58,788 bases of DNA from an uncultured Pseudovibrio sp. (GTDB taxonomy: Bacteria; Pseudomonadota; Alphaproteobacteria; Rhizobiales; Stappiaceae): assembly GCA_947502585.1 (NCBI GenBank), contig CANNAV010000009.1, positions 1 through 58,788 on the forward strand, in the 5' to 3' direction. The notes beneath the pieces are model-generated. The model did no database searches and had not been told where the DNA came from. It was given only the letters and a program-made list of their open reading frames with translations. Both the position numbers and the translations under genes were made by a program. Within the stretch, counting starts at the first letter, position 1. Each line of letters begins with the position of its first letter. Of the stretch, positions 1 through 8,231 are shown one piece after another.

Positions 1-62
1 GTCAGCGGATCATCAAAAACAGCGCTTTGACGGGGAAGCTCAAGAACATTATTCTTATCCAT
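1..62 (-). CDS. IS256-family transposase, N-terminal fragment cut by window edge
   Basis: Read on the minus strand, position 62 is an ATG preceded by AGGAG (about 72-76, roughly 10 nt away). The 20 visible codons contain AVFDDPL, which resembles the start of IS256-type (mutator-like) DDE transposases, where a short leader is followed by a (F/D)DPLT motif. The rest lies outside the window. The stretch from about 63 to 215 would then be the end of the element, but I cannot fix its inverted repeat. The family call rests on a short segment, so it is tentative. Confidence 0.5.
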   Translation of the reverse strand, partial: MDKNNVLELPRQSAVFDDPL

Positions 63-312
63 GGTGGCGTATCTCCTAATGGTTCGAACGCTGATTTGCT
101 CGTCAAACATTCAACCAGATGCGCTGCCATTTCAAAAGCCCCATACACCAGATTTGGTTATAGCTCGCTTGCGTTTTGCCCCCAGTTTAAGGGCTTGTTG
201 GGTATCAAGGAATAAACAGACCCTTACCTATGCACAAGCTAAAGGGCCTTTAGTGAATTTACAGGAAGATCTGACAGGGCTTCTGCGCAGTCAGGACGTT
301 TGGATTAATGCG

Positions 313-945
313 TTGAATATTGAATTTTTCATTACAGGCATGATTATCGGGCTCGTAACATCTGCACCGATTGGCCCTGTAAACGTTCTGGCAATCAGAA
401 GGGTAGTGTATTACGGCTTCCTTCCAGGCCTCCTTGCCGGCTTTGGAGCAGTCCTGGCCGATGGTGTATTTGCAACTGCTGCTGCTTTCGGTGTCACCGT
501 GATTTCTGAGATCATCGAACGGTATGAGTTCTATATTCAGGCGACAGGCGGGGTTATTCTGATCATCTTCGGCATTGTTGTGTTCCGCTCTCATCCGCAC
601 CTGCAGGGGGGCAGCGATGGTGGTCCAACCATCTGGCGCGGACTGATTGTCTCCTTCGCCATGACGGTGACCAACCCGGCAGCTATTCTGGGCTTCATCG
701 CTATCTTCGGCTCGCTGAGAGAACATGCGCCTGCAGACGGGGATTATATTGGCGCTTTCGTGCTTGTGCTGGGCGTGTTGAGCGGCGCACTCTTATGGTG
801 GACCTGCCTGTCAGCACTTGTGTCGAGGCTGCGAAATCGCATGAATGACAGCTGGGTTTCCACCATCAACCATGGTGCAGGCATAATCCTGCTGCTTTTT
901 GCAGCGTTCATCCTTGCCAAAGTCACGAGTGATTTGATTTTCTAG
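313..945 (+). CDS. LysE/RhtB-family amino-acid exporter
   Basis: Inner-membrane exporter of the LysE type, which pumps out amino acids or related small molecules. Just inside the N-terminus is the family signature SAPIGPVNVLAIRR in the first membrane helix, followed by about five further hydrophobic segments, for a length near 210 residues as usual. The frame is open back to position 61, but the upstream part has no exporter-like sequence. I prefer the TTG at 313, which gives NIEFFITGMIIG, a typical LysE start; ATG 340 and GTG 253 are alternatives. The suspected insertion-sequence end lies just upstream, so the original promoter may have been replaced. The substrate cannot be inferred. Confidence 0.8.
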   Translation: MNIEFFITGMIIGLVTSAPIGPVNVLAIRRVVYYGFLPGLLAGFGAVLADGVFATAAAFGVTVISEIIERYEFYIQATGGVILIIFGIVVFRSHPHLQGGSDGGPTIWRGLIVSFAMTVTNPAAILGFIAIFGSLREHAPADGDYIGAFVLVLGVLSGALLWWTCLSALVSRLRNRMNDSWVSTINHGAGIILLLFAAFILAKVTSDLIF

Positions 946-1045
946 TGCGTATTTCCGAAAAGTGCTTCGGTTTTCAAATAAAATACACGTGAAAATAAGG
1001 AGTTAGGGCATGATGCGTCAATGCATATGAACGCAACATGCACTC
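943..1045 (+). repeat. Dispersed intergenic repeat, family A, copy 1
   Basis: A stretch of about 103 nt starting at the LysE stop codon that aligns over its length with 2262-2364 and 14540-14642. Shared blocks include CCGAAAAGTG, GGAGTTAG, GATGCGT and ATGAACGCAACATGC. It lies between convergent genes. No coding potential is seen. Confidence 0.65.
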
Positions 1046-1066
1046 ATTCTCTCAGCCGGAAACAAA

Positions 1067-1094
1067 AAAAAGTCCCGAGCAAGCAAGACTTTTT
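1067..1094 (-). terminator. Rho-independent terminator after the 1115-1402 gene
   Basis: Read on the minus strand, AAAAAGTC and GACTTTTT flank a loop and run into a tract of eight T. It sits about 20 nt past the stop of the minus-strand gene ending at 1115. Confidence 0.65.
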
Positions 1095-1114
1095 GAAAAA
1101 CAGCTGAGCTGAAA

Positions 1115-1402
1115 TCAATGCAGACGACGTTCCAGAGAGTAGTCACCACGCTCAACACGCTGTGGCAATTCCTGCGCAAATTTGGAAACAGCTTCTTCTC
1201 CATAAAGAGAAACCAGATCCATCATTGCCGAGAACAGCGCTGCATGCGCAAGAGCTGTACTGTCGATGCCGTGAGAAAGACCATCCTCCCAGGCTTCCTG
1301 AATGAAGCTCAGAGCCAGTCGGCGGATATCTGCATCGGATGCATCTATCTCTTCTGTAAATTCGCCGGCGATAGCGTCGTCCTTGATCATGCTGGCTCTC
1401 AT
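1115..1402 (-). CDS. Conserved hypothetical protein, 95 residues
   Basis: Small soluble, acidic, probably all-helical protein without signal peptide or membrane segment. It looks genuinely coding: ordinary composition, GAGGG just before ATG 1402, and its own terminator. It resembles small uncharacterised alphaproteobacterial proteins, but I do not recognise a domain. ATG 1390 is an alternative start. It stands alone between a convergent LysE gene and a 250 nt spacer that should hold its promoter. Confidence 0.6.
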   Translation of the reverse strand: MRASMIKDDAIAGEFTEEIDASDADIRRLALSFIQEAWEDGLSHGIDSTALAHAALFSAMMDLVSLYGEEAVSKFAQELPQRVERGDYSLERRLH

Positions 1403-1654
1403 GTCCCTCTATGTGCTGCTTCCTGTTATTTACCCGCTACACGTTACGGGCAACCGAAAACAAATGAAGCATCGCATGCCTTATCTGTTAAACGGAAGTT
1501 AACACGCAAAACGGCAGGGACAACCGACTCACTGATTTTTTGGTAAACTCGTCCAGAACTTCTGAAAGTTATGGTTAATATTTGAGACGAAGCCGAGTTA
1601 TCCAAAAAACACGCAAAAATTGTCTGTGGAAAACGGTTACAATCAGCTTTTATG

Positions 1655-2146
1655 TCAATCGCGACTGTACTTGCCAGTTATTTCTTGGGTGATAATTACA
1701 CCCTCATCGGCGAATCTGCGAGAGGCTTCAGTAGCTGCGGGAGTGCAGGTTTGGTAGACCGATGCGAACCCCCGATAGCTCTGATTAAACCGTTCGACAA
1801 GGCGCCGGCGTCTCAGCTCGTTCTGCACTTCTGCGCCCAGCAGGGAGTACATGCGCTGACGCCATTCCTCCGCTTCATCATGACCGCAAAGCGGGCGCAG
1901 GTAATGGAGGGCACCAAGAATTCCTGAGAGGCGAATGAGCTGTTGCTCATAGGGAGGTTCTTTCAACTCCGGCTGAACTGGCTTGCCAGGAGATTGCGGG
2001 GAGTTCTGGGCGAATGCAGCAGGGGCTACTGCAACACACAAAAGCACCAGACCAATGCAAATCCCCCTGCCAGCCGGCCAGGCAGGTCTTGAAAACGTAT
2101 GCGTCCAACTTTTAAGTTTTGCAGTATAAGTCAAGCCAGATCCCAC
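1655..2146 (-). CDS. TIGR02301-family secreted protein
   Basis: Matches the alphaproteobacterial TIGR02301 family, whose function is unknown. A hydrophobic stretch (about residues 27-46) ending in AAFAQ looks like a signal peptide, so the mature protein should be periplasmic. The family pattern follows: YEQQLIRLSGILGALHYL, then LCG with W-R-x-R-M (about 87-105), an RRR-x-LVERFN-x-SYRGF block and a late Cys. The basic leader before the hydrophobic core is long, so translation may start downstream. The C-terminal VIITQEITGKY also fits the family. Confidence 0.75.
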   Translation of the reverse strand: MGSGLTYTAKLKSWTHTFSRPAWPAGRGICIGLVLLCVAVAPAAFAQNSPQSPGKPVQPELKEPPYEQQLIRLSGILGALHYLRPLCGHDEAEEWRQRMYSLLGAEVQNELRRRRLVERFNQSYRGFASVYQTCTPAATEASRRFADEGVIITQEITGKYSRD

Positions 2147-2261
2147 AGCATGCTGGTTGCTTCAGATTTTGCAAGGATGGCTGTCTCCCGGCGCTCTGTC
2201 CACTATGGAACCCTGGGGATTTCCGGTTTTCCCTTGTTGCGCAACTGGCAACCGGGCAGGG

Positions 2262-2364
2262 TCGGAGTGTATTCCTGAAAAGTGGTTTCAGTCTCAGATA
2301 AGAATATGCGTAAAATGACAGAGTTAGAGCCTGATGCGTGAATGCGCATGTACGCGGCATACTC
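2262..2364 (+). repeat. Dispersed intergenic repeat, family A, copy 2
   Basis: Aligns with the copies at 943 and 14540 (CTGAAAAGTGG, GATAAGAAT, GAGTTAGAG, TGATGCGTGAATGC). It abuts the stop codon of the frameshifted Nudix gene, and its last bases overlap that stop. Confidence 0.65.
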
Positions 2365-2775
2365 TAACGACATCCCGGAAGATCCAAAATGTGTTGCTTC
2401 ATGCCGGGGGCGAGAGGCAGGTTCAGGGAAACTTCGAGGGTGTACCAGCCAAGTTCTGCAGCATCTGAGTGCGCTTCCTCATCACCTTTGACCTGCGTAC
2501 AGCTAAAGACATGAATGCGGTATTGCACCTTGCTGCCTTCAGCAGAAGGGTAGGACACCGACCATTCCTTCAGGTCTGAAGCACACAGGAATGTTTCTTC
2601 ATTAAACTCTCTTTGTGCGGCATCCTTAATGTTTTCGCCGGGAGAACCTTACCGCTAGGAAAACTCCAGAGGCCTTTGGACGGGGATCGGGCTCGCTTTA
2701 CGAGCAGAAGTTTGTTGTTCTGCACACAGGCAACGCTGGTTGCCTCAATGTATTCCGAAATACTTTTTTGCTCAT
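2364..2775 (-). pseudogene. Nudix hydrolase, broken by two single-base frameshifts
   Basis: Nudix hydrolases cleave nucleoside diphosphates linked to another moiety. Reading from an ATG at 2775 that overlaps the previous stop (ATGA), the frame starts MSKK and then needs one extra A in a run of six (2764-2769) to continue as SISEYIEATSVACVQ and LLLVKRARSPSKGLW. At the Nudix box the frame breaks again: SGKVLP must gain one G in a GG run (about 2637-2640) to give PGENIKDAAQREFNEET. Past that point YPSAEGSKVQYRIHVFSC and W-Y-T-L-E-V read through to the stop. Repaired length is about 137 residues, normal for the family. Both lesions lie in homopolymers, so sequencing error is a real alternative to true decay. 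Confidence 0.8.
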
Positions 2776-3281
2776 GAGAACAGTGCGTCAACCTCCGCCT
2801 GAGTGCTTTCCTCGGGGCTGATCGTCTCATCCGGCAGGTGCCCATGGATGATCGACCCTGCCTGTGAGAGAAGTGGTCGAATGACGGTAACAGTCTTATT
2901 CTGAACGACTTGCAGCAATTCACCTGTTACTTCAGTGGAGCTAAGCATTTTTTGTAAGGAGATAACTTCCCGGTCAACTTCGCTAATACACTTCTCCAGT
3001 GCGTTCCGCAGATGTATATCTACAGCTCCGTATGCACGAATAGCCAGTTTTTTTGCTGAGAACTTTGAGGCACTGAAATGTGTGATATAGTTAGCCGGTT
3101 CCCAGGCCAGAACATCTTCTGCGCACTCGGGAATGTCAGGAAGCATTTCAAGAAGCATAACAACCTCATTGAAATGATTGAGATAGTCAGTTGCAAGGCC
3201 CGTGGATGGATTGATGTTTGCATGTGTCAGAAGCTCAGGAGAAAGTTCGTCTACGCCGATTTTATCGCAGTACATATCCAT
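2772..3281 (-). CDS. Conserved hypothetical protein, 169 residues
   Basis: Soluble protein with the striking segment NPSTGLATDYLNHFNEVVMLLEMLP near residue 25 and a helical, possibly coiled C-terminal half (about 95-145). I recall similar uncharacterised proteins in many Hyphomicrobiales but know no function. Its stop overlaps the ATG of the Nudix gene by four bases, so the two were a translationally coupled pair. With the partner broken, this gene may have lost its context. Confidence 0.7.
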   Translation of the reverse strand: MDMYCDKIGVDELSPELLTHANINPSTGLATDYLNHFNEVVMLLEMLPDIPECAEDVLAWEPANYITHFSASKFSAKKLAIRAYGAVDIHLRNALEKCISEVDREVISLQKMLSSTEVTGELLQVVQNKTVTVIRPLLSQAGSIIHGHLPDETISPEESTQAEVDALFS

Positions 3282-3367
3282 TGCAGCCTCCCAACTTCCT
3301 ATCTGTCGCGCGGAACCTATCTCTCGACTGGTTGCAACTTTACTAAAATACGAACAGAGTAATCTGC

Positions 3368-4135
3368 ATGTGTGGTAGATATAGCCTGTCAGCGTCTCCG
3401 GAAGAAGTCAAAGCGTTGTTTGATTATATCGAACAGCCAAATTTTCCACCTAGATATAACATAGCACCGACTCAGCCAATTACACTCGTAAAGCACGTAA
3501 ATGGTGGGCGCCACTTCGGGTTAGCACGATGGGGCCTGGTCCCATCATGGGTCAAAGACCCTGCGAGCTTCACGCTTTTGCTCAATGCCAGAGCTGAAAC
3601 TGTGGAAGATAAACCCTCGTTTCGTGCAGCGGTGCGTCACCGCAGATGCATGATACCCGCAAATGGCTTTTACGAGTGGCAGCGCAAGGGCGCGGTAAAG
3701 CAGCCCTACTGGATAGCTCCGGCTGATGGTCGCCTTCTTGCCTTCGCCGGGCTGTGGGAAACATATTCCCATCCTGATGGCGGAGACATTGATACCGCTG
3801 CTGTAATCACCGTGGGGTCGAATATGACGGTCAGACCAGTTCACCACCGGATGCCCGCAATTATCGAGCCGGAGCATTTTGATGACTGGTTAAGCAACGG
3901 CACAATCATGGCTCGGGACGCGATAAAGCTTCTTCAGCCTGCAGATGAGGAGCTGTTAATCGCAACACCTGTTTCAACTCGTGTAAACAGCACTGCCAAT
4001 GGTGACAGGTCTTTATGGGAGCGGGAAGTCATTTCAGTTACTCCTGAACCACTCAAAACGCCCGCCAGGCGGAAACCCCGGAAAAAGGCTGCCGGAGGCT
4101 CTTCAGGAAACAACGGGCAGTTAGACTTGTTTTAG
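3368..4135 (+). CDS. SRAP-domain protein (YedK/HMCES family)
   Basis: SOS-response-associated peptidase family member; such proteins form a covalent thiazolidine link to abasic sites in single-stranded DNA and shield them. After Met removal the catalytic Cys2 (MCGRYS) becomes the N-terminus. Other family marks follow in order: RYNIAPTQ, ARWGLVPSW, NARAETV, RRCMIPANGFYEW and HHRMPAII. The length of 255 residues is typical, with a basic tail rich in Lys and Arg. It is transcribed away from the 3281 gene, with an 86 nt divergent spacer. Confidence 0.93.
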   Translation: MCGRYSLSASPEEVKALFDYIEQPNFPPRYNIAPTQPITLVKHVNGGRHFGLARWGLVPSWVKDPASFTLLLNARAETVEDKPSFRAAVRHRRCMIPANGFYEWQRKGAVKQPYWIAPADGRLLAFAGLWETYSHPDGGDIDTAAVITVGSNMTVRPVHHRMPAIIEPEHFDDWLSNGTIMARDAIKLLQPADEELLIATPVSTRVNSTANGDRSLWEREVISVTPEPLKTPARRKPRKKAAGGSSGNNGQLDLF

Positions 4136-4174
4136 CCTCTGAGCAACATACTCAGCGCCGTTATGATGAGACTA

Positions 4175-4576
4175 TTGGGGTCGGGGGTGGGTGCCGCAAA
4201 AAGGTAAATCTGGCCTTTGCCCGCGCAGGTGCCTTTGTCACCCTGGCAGCGAGTGGAGACAGGCAGGCGCCAATGCTGCATCCGGACCAGGGCAGCGGGC
4301 TTCATGCGAACAGCTGCGTCGGAACCTGCCCCTCATAAGGTCACAGTGAACCCTGTCCTGCCCGGCAATGTCAGGACAGGAGTTCTGGATGACACCGGGG
4401 ATGAGTTCTGAAGAAGACGGGGGCAGGCGGTCCCGCATGGCAGATTGGGCGCACAACTGCAGATAGCAAGTGCTGAGCTCTTCTTCACCAGCGAGGAGGC
4501 TGGCTATATCGCCGGGCAGCAGATCGCAGTTGACGTAGGACAGATGCTTCCGGAAAGTATGGAAGTATCTGAGTAG
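4175..4576 (+). pseudogene. Decayed short-chain dehydrogenase/reductase
   Basis: Three fragments in different frames follow SDR order. A Rossmann start (GSGVGAAKKVNLAFARAGA) opens at 4175. The middle reads VTVNPVLPGNVRTGVLDDTG and stops at 4409-4411. The tail reads VPHGRLGA, then FFTSEEAGYIAGQQIAVDVG, and ends at TAG 4574-4576. Total length is about 400 nt against about 750 for an intact gene, so the region with the active-site Tyr-Lys is deleted. It lies just past the convergent FAD oxidase. Confidence 0.75.
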
Positions 4577-4582
4577 TAATGT

Positions 4583-5995
4583 CTAAAGAACACGGCCTGG
4601 ATTGAACATGTTGCCAGGATCAAGCGCATCCTTAACAGAGCGCATCATGTTCATCTCTGTGACGCTCTTTACTTCCGCCAGTAAATCACGTTTCAAAATG
4701 CCGATGCCATGTTCCGCTGAGATCGATCCATTATAGCTGGCAACAAGCCCGTGCACGATACGGTTTACATCATCCCACTTTGCAAGATATTCCGCTTTAT
4801 CAGCGCCCTTTGGCTGGGTGATGTTAAAATGGATGTTACCGTCGCCCATATGGCCAAATGGAACCGGACGACACCCTGGAACAGCCTCTTTAACGGCTGC
4901 GATGGCTTCCTCAAGAAACTCAGGAACCCTCGCAACAGGCACGGAGACATCATGCTTGATGGATCCGCCCTCAAACTTCTGTGCCTCTGAGAGCCCGTGG
5001 CGCAGCCGCCAGAAATCAGCAGCCTGCGCTTTGCTCTGTGCCAGCAATCCGTCATGCAGCAGGTCCGCCGCAAACGCCTCGGTGAAGATGGTCTCTGTCA
5101 GGCTGGCGATATCCATGTCTTTTGTACCCGCCGAGATCTCGATGAGCACATACCACGGATGCTGCTCTTTAAACGGGTAACGTGACTGTTCCATATGTTC
5201 ACAAACGAACTGCATGCCAGTGTGCGGCATCAATTCAAATCCGGTAAGCATATTCCCGGCGCGCCTTTTTGCCAATGAAAACAGTGAAAGTGCCTTTGCG
5301 GGCGATTCTGTTGCAACCAGAGCTACCTCTACTGACGCCGGAGCCGGGTATAATTTGAGGCTTGCACCTGTAATGATCCCCAAAGTACCCTCAGAGCCGA
5401 TAAATAATTGTTTCAAATCGTAACCGGTATTGTCTTTGCGCAAGGTCCGGAGTCCATCCCAGACCTCACCATTTGCGAGCACGACTTCAAGTCCGAGAAC
5501 AAGATCCCGGGTGTTCCCGTAGGACAGGACAGCAGTACCTCCGGCGTTGGTTGCAATGTTTCCGCCAATCTCACAGGAACCTTGTGAAGCGAGTGTCAAA
5601 GGGAATAATCGATCATGCTTTTCTGCTGCGTCATGGACAGCCTGCAGTGTGACGCCTGCATCTGCTACCATCGTATATCCATCGGGGTCCATATGGCGAA
5701 TTTTATTTAATCTGGATAGGGATAGCACGATTTCGCTACCATCTGGACTGGGAATTTGCCCCCCGACCAAACCTGTGTTGCCACCCTGCGGTACAACCTT
5801 GAGACCATGATGCGCCGCAAGCTTTACGCACTCTGCAACCTCTGAGGTGGAACCGGGCCGAAGCACCATAGGTGTGGCGCCTCGAAATTTGTCTCTCCAC
5901 TCAACAAGAAACGGGGCTTTGTCATGGTCGCTGACAAGCACATTTGCATCCCCGGTAATCCTTTGAAACGCGTTCACCAAATTTGGAATAGTCAT
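4583..5995 (-). CDS. FAD-linked oxidase, D-2-hydroxyacid dehydrogenase type (GlcD/D2HGDH-like)
   Basis: Flavoprotein of the vanillyl-alcohol-oxidase superfamily that oxidises a D-2-hydroxyacid; D-lactate, glycolate and D-2-hydroxyglutarate are all possible. An N-terminal PP-loop FAD-binding domain (about residues 40-215) has VVPQGGNTGLVGGQIP and IGGNIATNAGGTAVLSYGN. A C-terminal cap domain ends with GHMGDGNIHFNI, supplying metal-binding His, and SAEHGIG. At 470 residues it is full length. Single gene, transcribed divergently from fabI with a 174 nt spacer. Confidence 0.88.
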   Translation of the reverse strand: MTIPNLVNAFQRITGDANVLVSDHDKAPFLVEWRDKFRGATPMVLRPGSTSEVAECVKLAAHHGLKVVPQGGNTGLVGGQIPSPDGSEIVLSLSRLNKIRHMDPDGYTMVADAGVTLQAVHDAAEKHDRLFPLTLASQGSCEIGGNIATNAGGTAVLSYGNTRDLVLGLEVVLANGEVWDGLRTLRKDNTGYDLKQLFIGSEGTLGIITGASLKLYPAPASVEVALVATESPAKALSLFSLAKRRAGNMLTGFELMPHTGMQFVCEHMEQSRYPFKEQHPWYVLIEISAGTKDMDIASLTETIFTEAFAADLLHDGLLAQSKAQAADFWRLRHGLSEAQKFEGGSIKHDVSVPVARVPEFLEEAIAAVKEAVPGCRPVPFGHMGDGNIHFNITQPKGADKAEYLAKWDDVNRIVHGLVASYNGSISAEHGIGILKRDLLAEVKSVTEMNMMRSVKDALDPGNMFNPGRVL

Positions 5996-6169
5996 GTTTC
6001 CGTCTCAGTGTTGGAAGTTGATCTCGCTTTGACTATCAGATAATGGGAGCGCAGGAACACGTCCATATCTGATTGGACTTTTTCGACGGCTTGAAGCCAA
6101 ACGAGCAGTGTGCAATAGCACTTTCAGGCTGTTTACCAGATTAAGTGATATTCACGTCAGGAGAAAACC

Positions 6170-6982
6170 ATGGCAGAAGCGCAAGGATTGATGGCCGGCA
6201 AACGTGGTCTCATCATGGGACTGGCCAACAATCGGTCCATCGCTTGGGGTATTGCAACAGCACTACACGATGCCGGAGCTGAAATCGCACTCACCTATCA
6301 GGGTGAAGCGCTGAAGAAGCGTGTTGAACCCTTAGCAGAAAAGCTCGATGCACTTGTTGTAGGTGATTGTGATGTAACAAACGAAGCAAGCATTGATGCA
6401 GCATTTGAAGTTCTGGAGCAAAAATGGGGCAGGATCGATTTCGTCATTCACGCGATCGCTTTCTCTGACAAAGAAGAGCTGACTGGCCGTTATCTGGACA
6501 CCAGTGCAGACAACTTTGCAAAGACAATGCAGATTTCCTGTTACTCGCTGGCTTCCGTTGCCCGCCGCGCAGAGAAGCTGATGACCGAAGGTGGTTCCAT
6601 TGTAACTCTCACCTACTACGGTGCAGAAAAAGTCATGCCAAACTACAACGTCATGGGCGTTGCAAAAGCCGCATTGGAAGCAAGCGTCAAATACCTCGCT
6701 GTTGATCTTGGTCCTAAAAAGATCCGCGTGAACGCGATTTCCGCAGGTCCAATTAAAACACTCGCAGCCTCTGGCATCGGCGACTTCCGTTACATCCTCA
6801 AATGGAACGAGTACAACGCACCGCTGCGTGAAACCGTAACCATCAATGACGTTGGAAGCTCCGCTCTCTACCTCTCATCCGACATGTCCCGCTCTGTCAC
6901 CGGTGAAATCCACCACGTTGACAGCGGCTACCATGTGGTTGGCATGAAGGCAGTGGACGCACCCGATATCTCTGTCGTCTAG
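6170..6982 (+). CDS. fabI: Enoyl-[acyl-carrier-protein] reductase (NADH)
   Basis: Performs the last step of each fatty-acid elongation cycle, reducing trans-2-enoyl-ACP. The FabI variant of the SDR fold is clear: MGLANNRSIAWGIA at the cofactor site, HAIAFSDKEEL, and the catalytic Tyr-x6-Lys pair at Tyr159 and Lys166 (YNVMGVAK), with ISAGPIKTLAASGI as the substrate loop. 270 residues, normal. AGGAG 10 nt before the ATG supports the start. A strong terminator follows, so it looks monocistronic. A second enoyl-ACP reductase candidate lies 1.2 kb downstream. Confidence 0.96.
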   Translation: MAEAQGLMAGKRGLIMGLANNRSIAWGIATALHDAGAEIALTYQGEALKKRVEPLAEKLDALVVGDCDVTNEASIDAAFEVLEQKWGRIDFVIHAIAFSDKEELTGRYLDTSADNFAKTMQISCYSLASVARRAEKLMTEGGSIVTLTYYGAEKVMPNYNVMGVAKAALEASVKYLAVDLGPKKIRVNAISAGPIKTLAASGIGDFRYILKWNEYNAPLRETVTINDVGSSALYLSSDMSRSVTGEIHHVDSGYHVVGMKAVDAPDISVV

Positions 6983-7036
6983 AGCCAGTTCCCGAAGAGC
7001 GACTCCGGTTTCCGGACAGGAATACGCAAAAGCTGC
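6981..7036 (+). repeat. Family A repeat, 5' half only
   Basis: Begins at the fabI stop (CTAGAG) and matches the first half of the family A copies: TTCCCGAAGAG, CTCCGGTTT, GGAATACGC. The second half is missing and a terminator follows. Confidence 0.45.
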
Positions 7037-7044
7037 AAGATCTG

Positions 7045-7070
7045 AAAAAGCGCTCCTTCGAGCGCTTTTT
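7045..7070 (+). terminator. fabI terminator
   Basis: Perfect 11 bp stem, AAAAAGCGCTC and GAGCGCTTTTT, around a CTTC loop and ending in a T run. The flanking A and T tracts would let it work on both strands. Confidence 0.9.
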
Positions 7071-7217
7071 TATGTCTGAGGTGACGGTAAAAGCACGGAT
7101 GACTTAAATCAGGAAGGTGTGCATAACTGTTGTTTTCTAAATAGGAATGGCACATATACCTCGTAAGAAGCCGCTACAAGTCGGGTGCCGACTAATCTCC
7201 TGCAGAAGGCCAATGAA

Positions 7218-7844
7218 ATGACTGGCTCGCTGATGCCCCTTGCGAAAACCACACCAACTCCGCTTCTCTATGTCCGTCATGGACAAACAGACTGGAATCT
7301 GGAAGGGCGGATGCAGGGCGGTCAGGATATCCCGCTCAACAACACCGGTCGCAAACAGGCCCGCCGCAACGGTATGGTGATGAAGGACTTCCTCCCAGAT
7401 CTTGGCAAGACCGCCGATGATTTCATCTTTGTCAGCTCACCCATGACCCGCGCACGGGAGACTATGGAAATTTTGCGTAAGGAAATGGGACTGGATCCGC
7501 ACGACTACAAGGTCGATGAACGCCTTCGGGAAATCACGTTCGGCAATGTGGAGGGAATGACCGTTCCTGAAATGAAGCTCATGCGTCCGGACGTGGTTCG
7601 TATGCGGCGCGAAGATAAATGGGGCTATGTGCATCCCAAAGGCGAGAGCTACAAGATGGTCTCTGACCGTATCGATGAATGGATATCAGAGCAGAAAGAC
7701 CCCATGATCATCGTCGCGCACGGTGTCGTCATGCGTGTTCTGCGTGGGCTTCTTTGTGGGTACGCACCTGCTGAAGTCCCGGATCTGGAGACGCCACAAG
7801 ACCAGTTCCTTCTTTGGCGCGATGGCTCTGAGGCGTGGATCTGA
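7218..7844 (+). CDS. Histidine phosphatase (phosphoglycerate-mutase-like) family protein
   Basis: Phosphohydrolase or mutase using a phospho-His intermediate. The RHG motif is LLYVRHGQTDWN, with further catalytic elements in SPMTRARET, LREITFGNVEG and the second His in VAHGVVMRVL. The open frame begins at a GTG (7185), but ATG 7218 leaves a normal short leader. The substrate is unknown. It lies between fabI and aroC, where I recall such a gene in other Hyphomicrobiales. Confidence 0.88.
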   Translation: MTGSLMPLAKTTPTPLLYVRHGQTDWNLEGRMQGGQDIPLNNTGRKQARRNGMVMKDFLPDLGKTADDFIFVSSPMTRARETMEILRKEMGLDPHDYKVDERLREITFGNVEGMTVPEMKLMRPDVVRMRREDKWGYVHPKGESYKMVSDRIDEWISEQKDPMIIVAHGVVMRVLRGLLCGYAPAEVPDLETPQDQFLLWRDGSEAWI

Positions 7845-8231
7845 AGCGCGGTGCTCAAAAGAACTCAGATACACCTCCCCCATTTCGATCAACAGATGTA
7901 TCAATTCGTGAAGGTTTGTGAGTGAAACCGCTCCGGCTTCATCCGTTGCAGGACTAACGTCCAGCACTGTAGCAGCCTTTAAGATTGGGGGCTTACAGCG
8001 CATTGCCTGGTTGTTAAATTGATCAGGTTATGGGTCATCGATAAACTATGACACATAAAGTGAATACCATTGCAAAGGCAGTCCACGACATTTTGAAGCG
8101 CTTTGCCATAATCTGCGTAAAGATCAGTTAAACAGGTTACCTAAATCAGTTGTAACTCGTTATTTTCAGGCAACTGGAGCAGAACGCTCACCTGTTAAAT
8201 CTCGAACTCTTAAACTTTTTGGAAGATCTTG
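7845..8231 (+). other. 387 nt intergenic region
   Basis: No convincing gene. A 27-codon ATG frame begins near 8048, and minus-strand frames here are probably shadows. AT content rises from about 8010, which fits a promoter for the next gene. Confidence 0.4.

Noticed and set aside
2119..2301. 60-codon plus-strand frame in the 2.1-2.3 kb gap
   Set aside because: It overlaps repeat family A and has no ribosome site or protein-like features.
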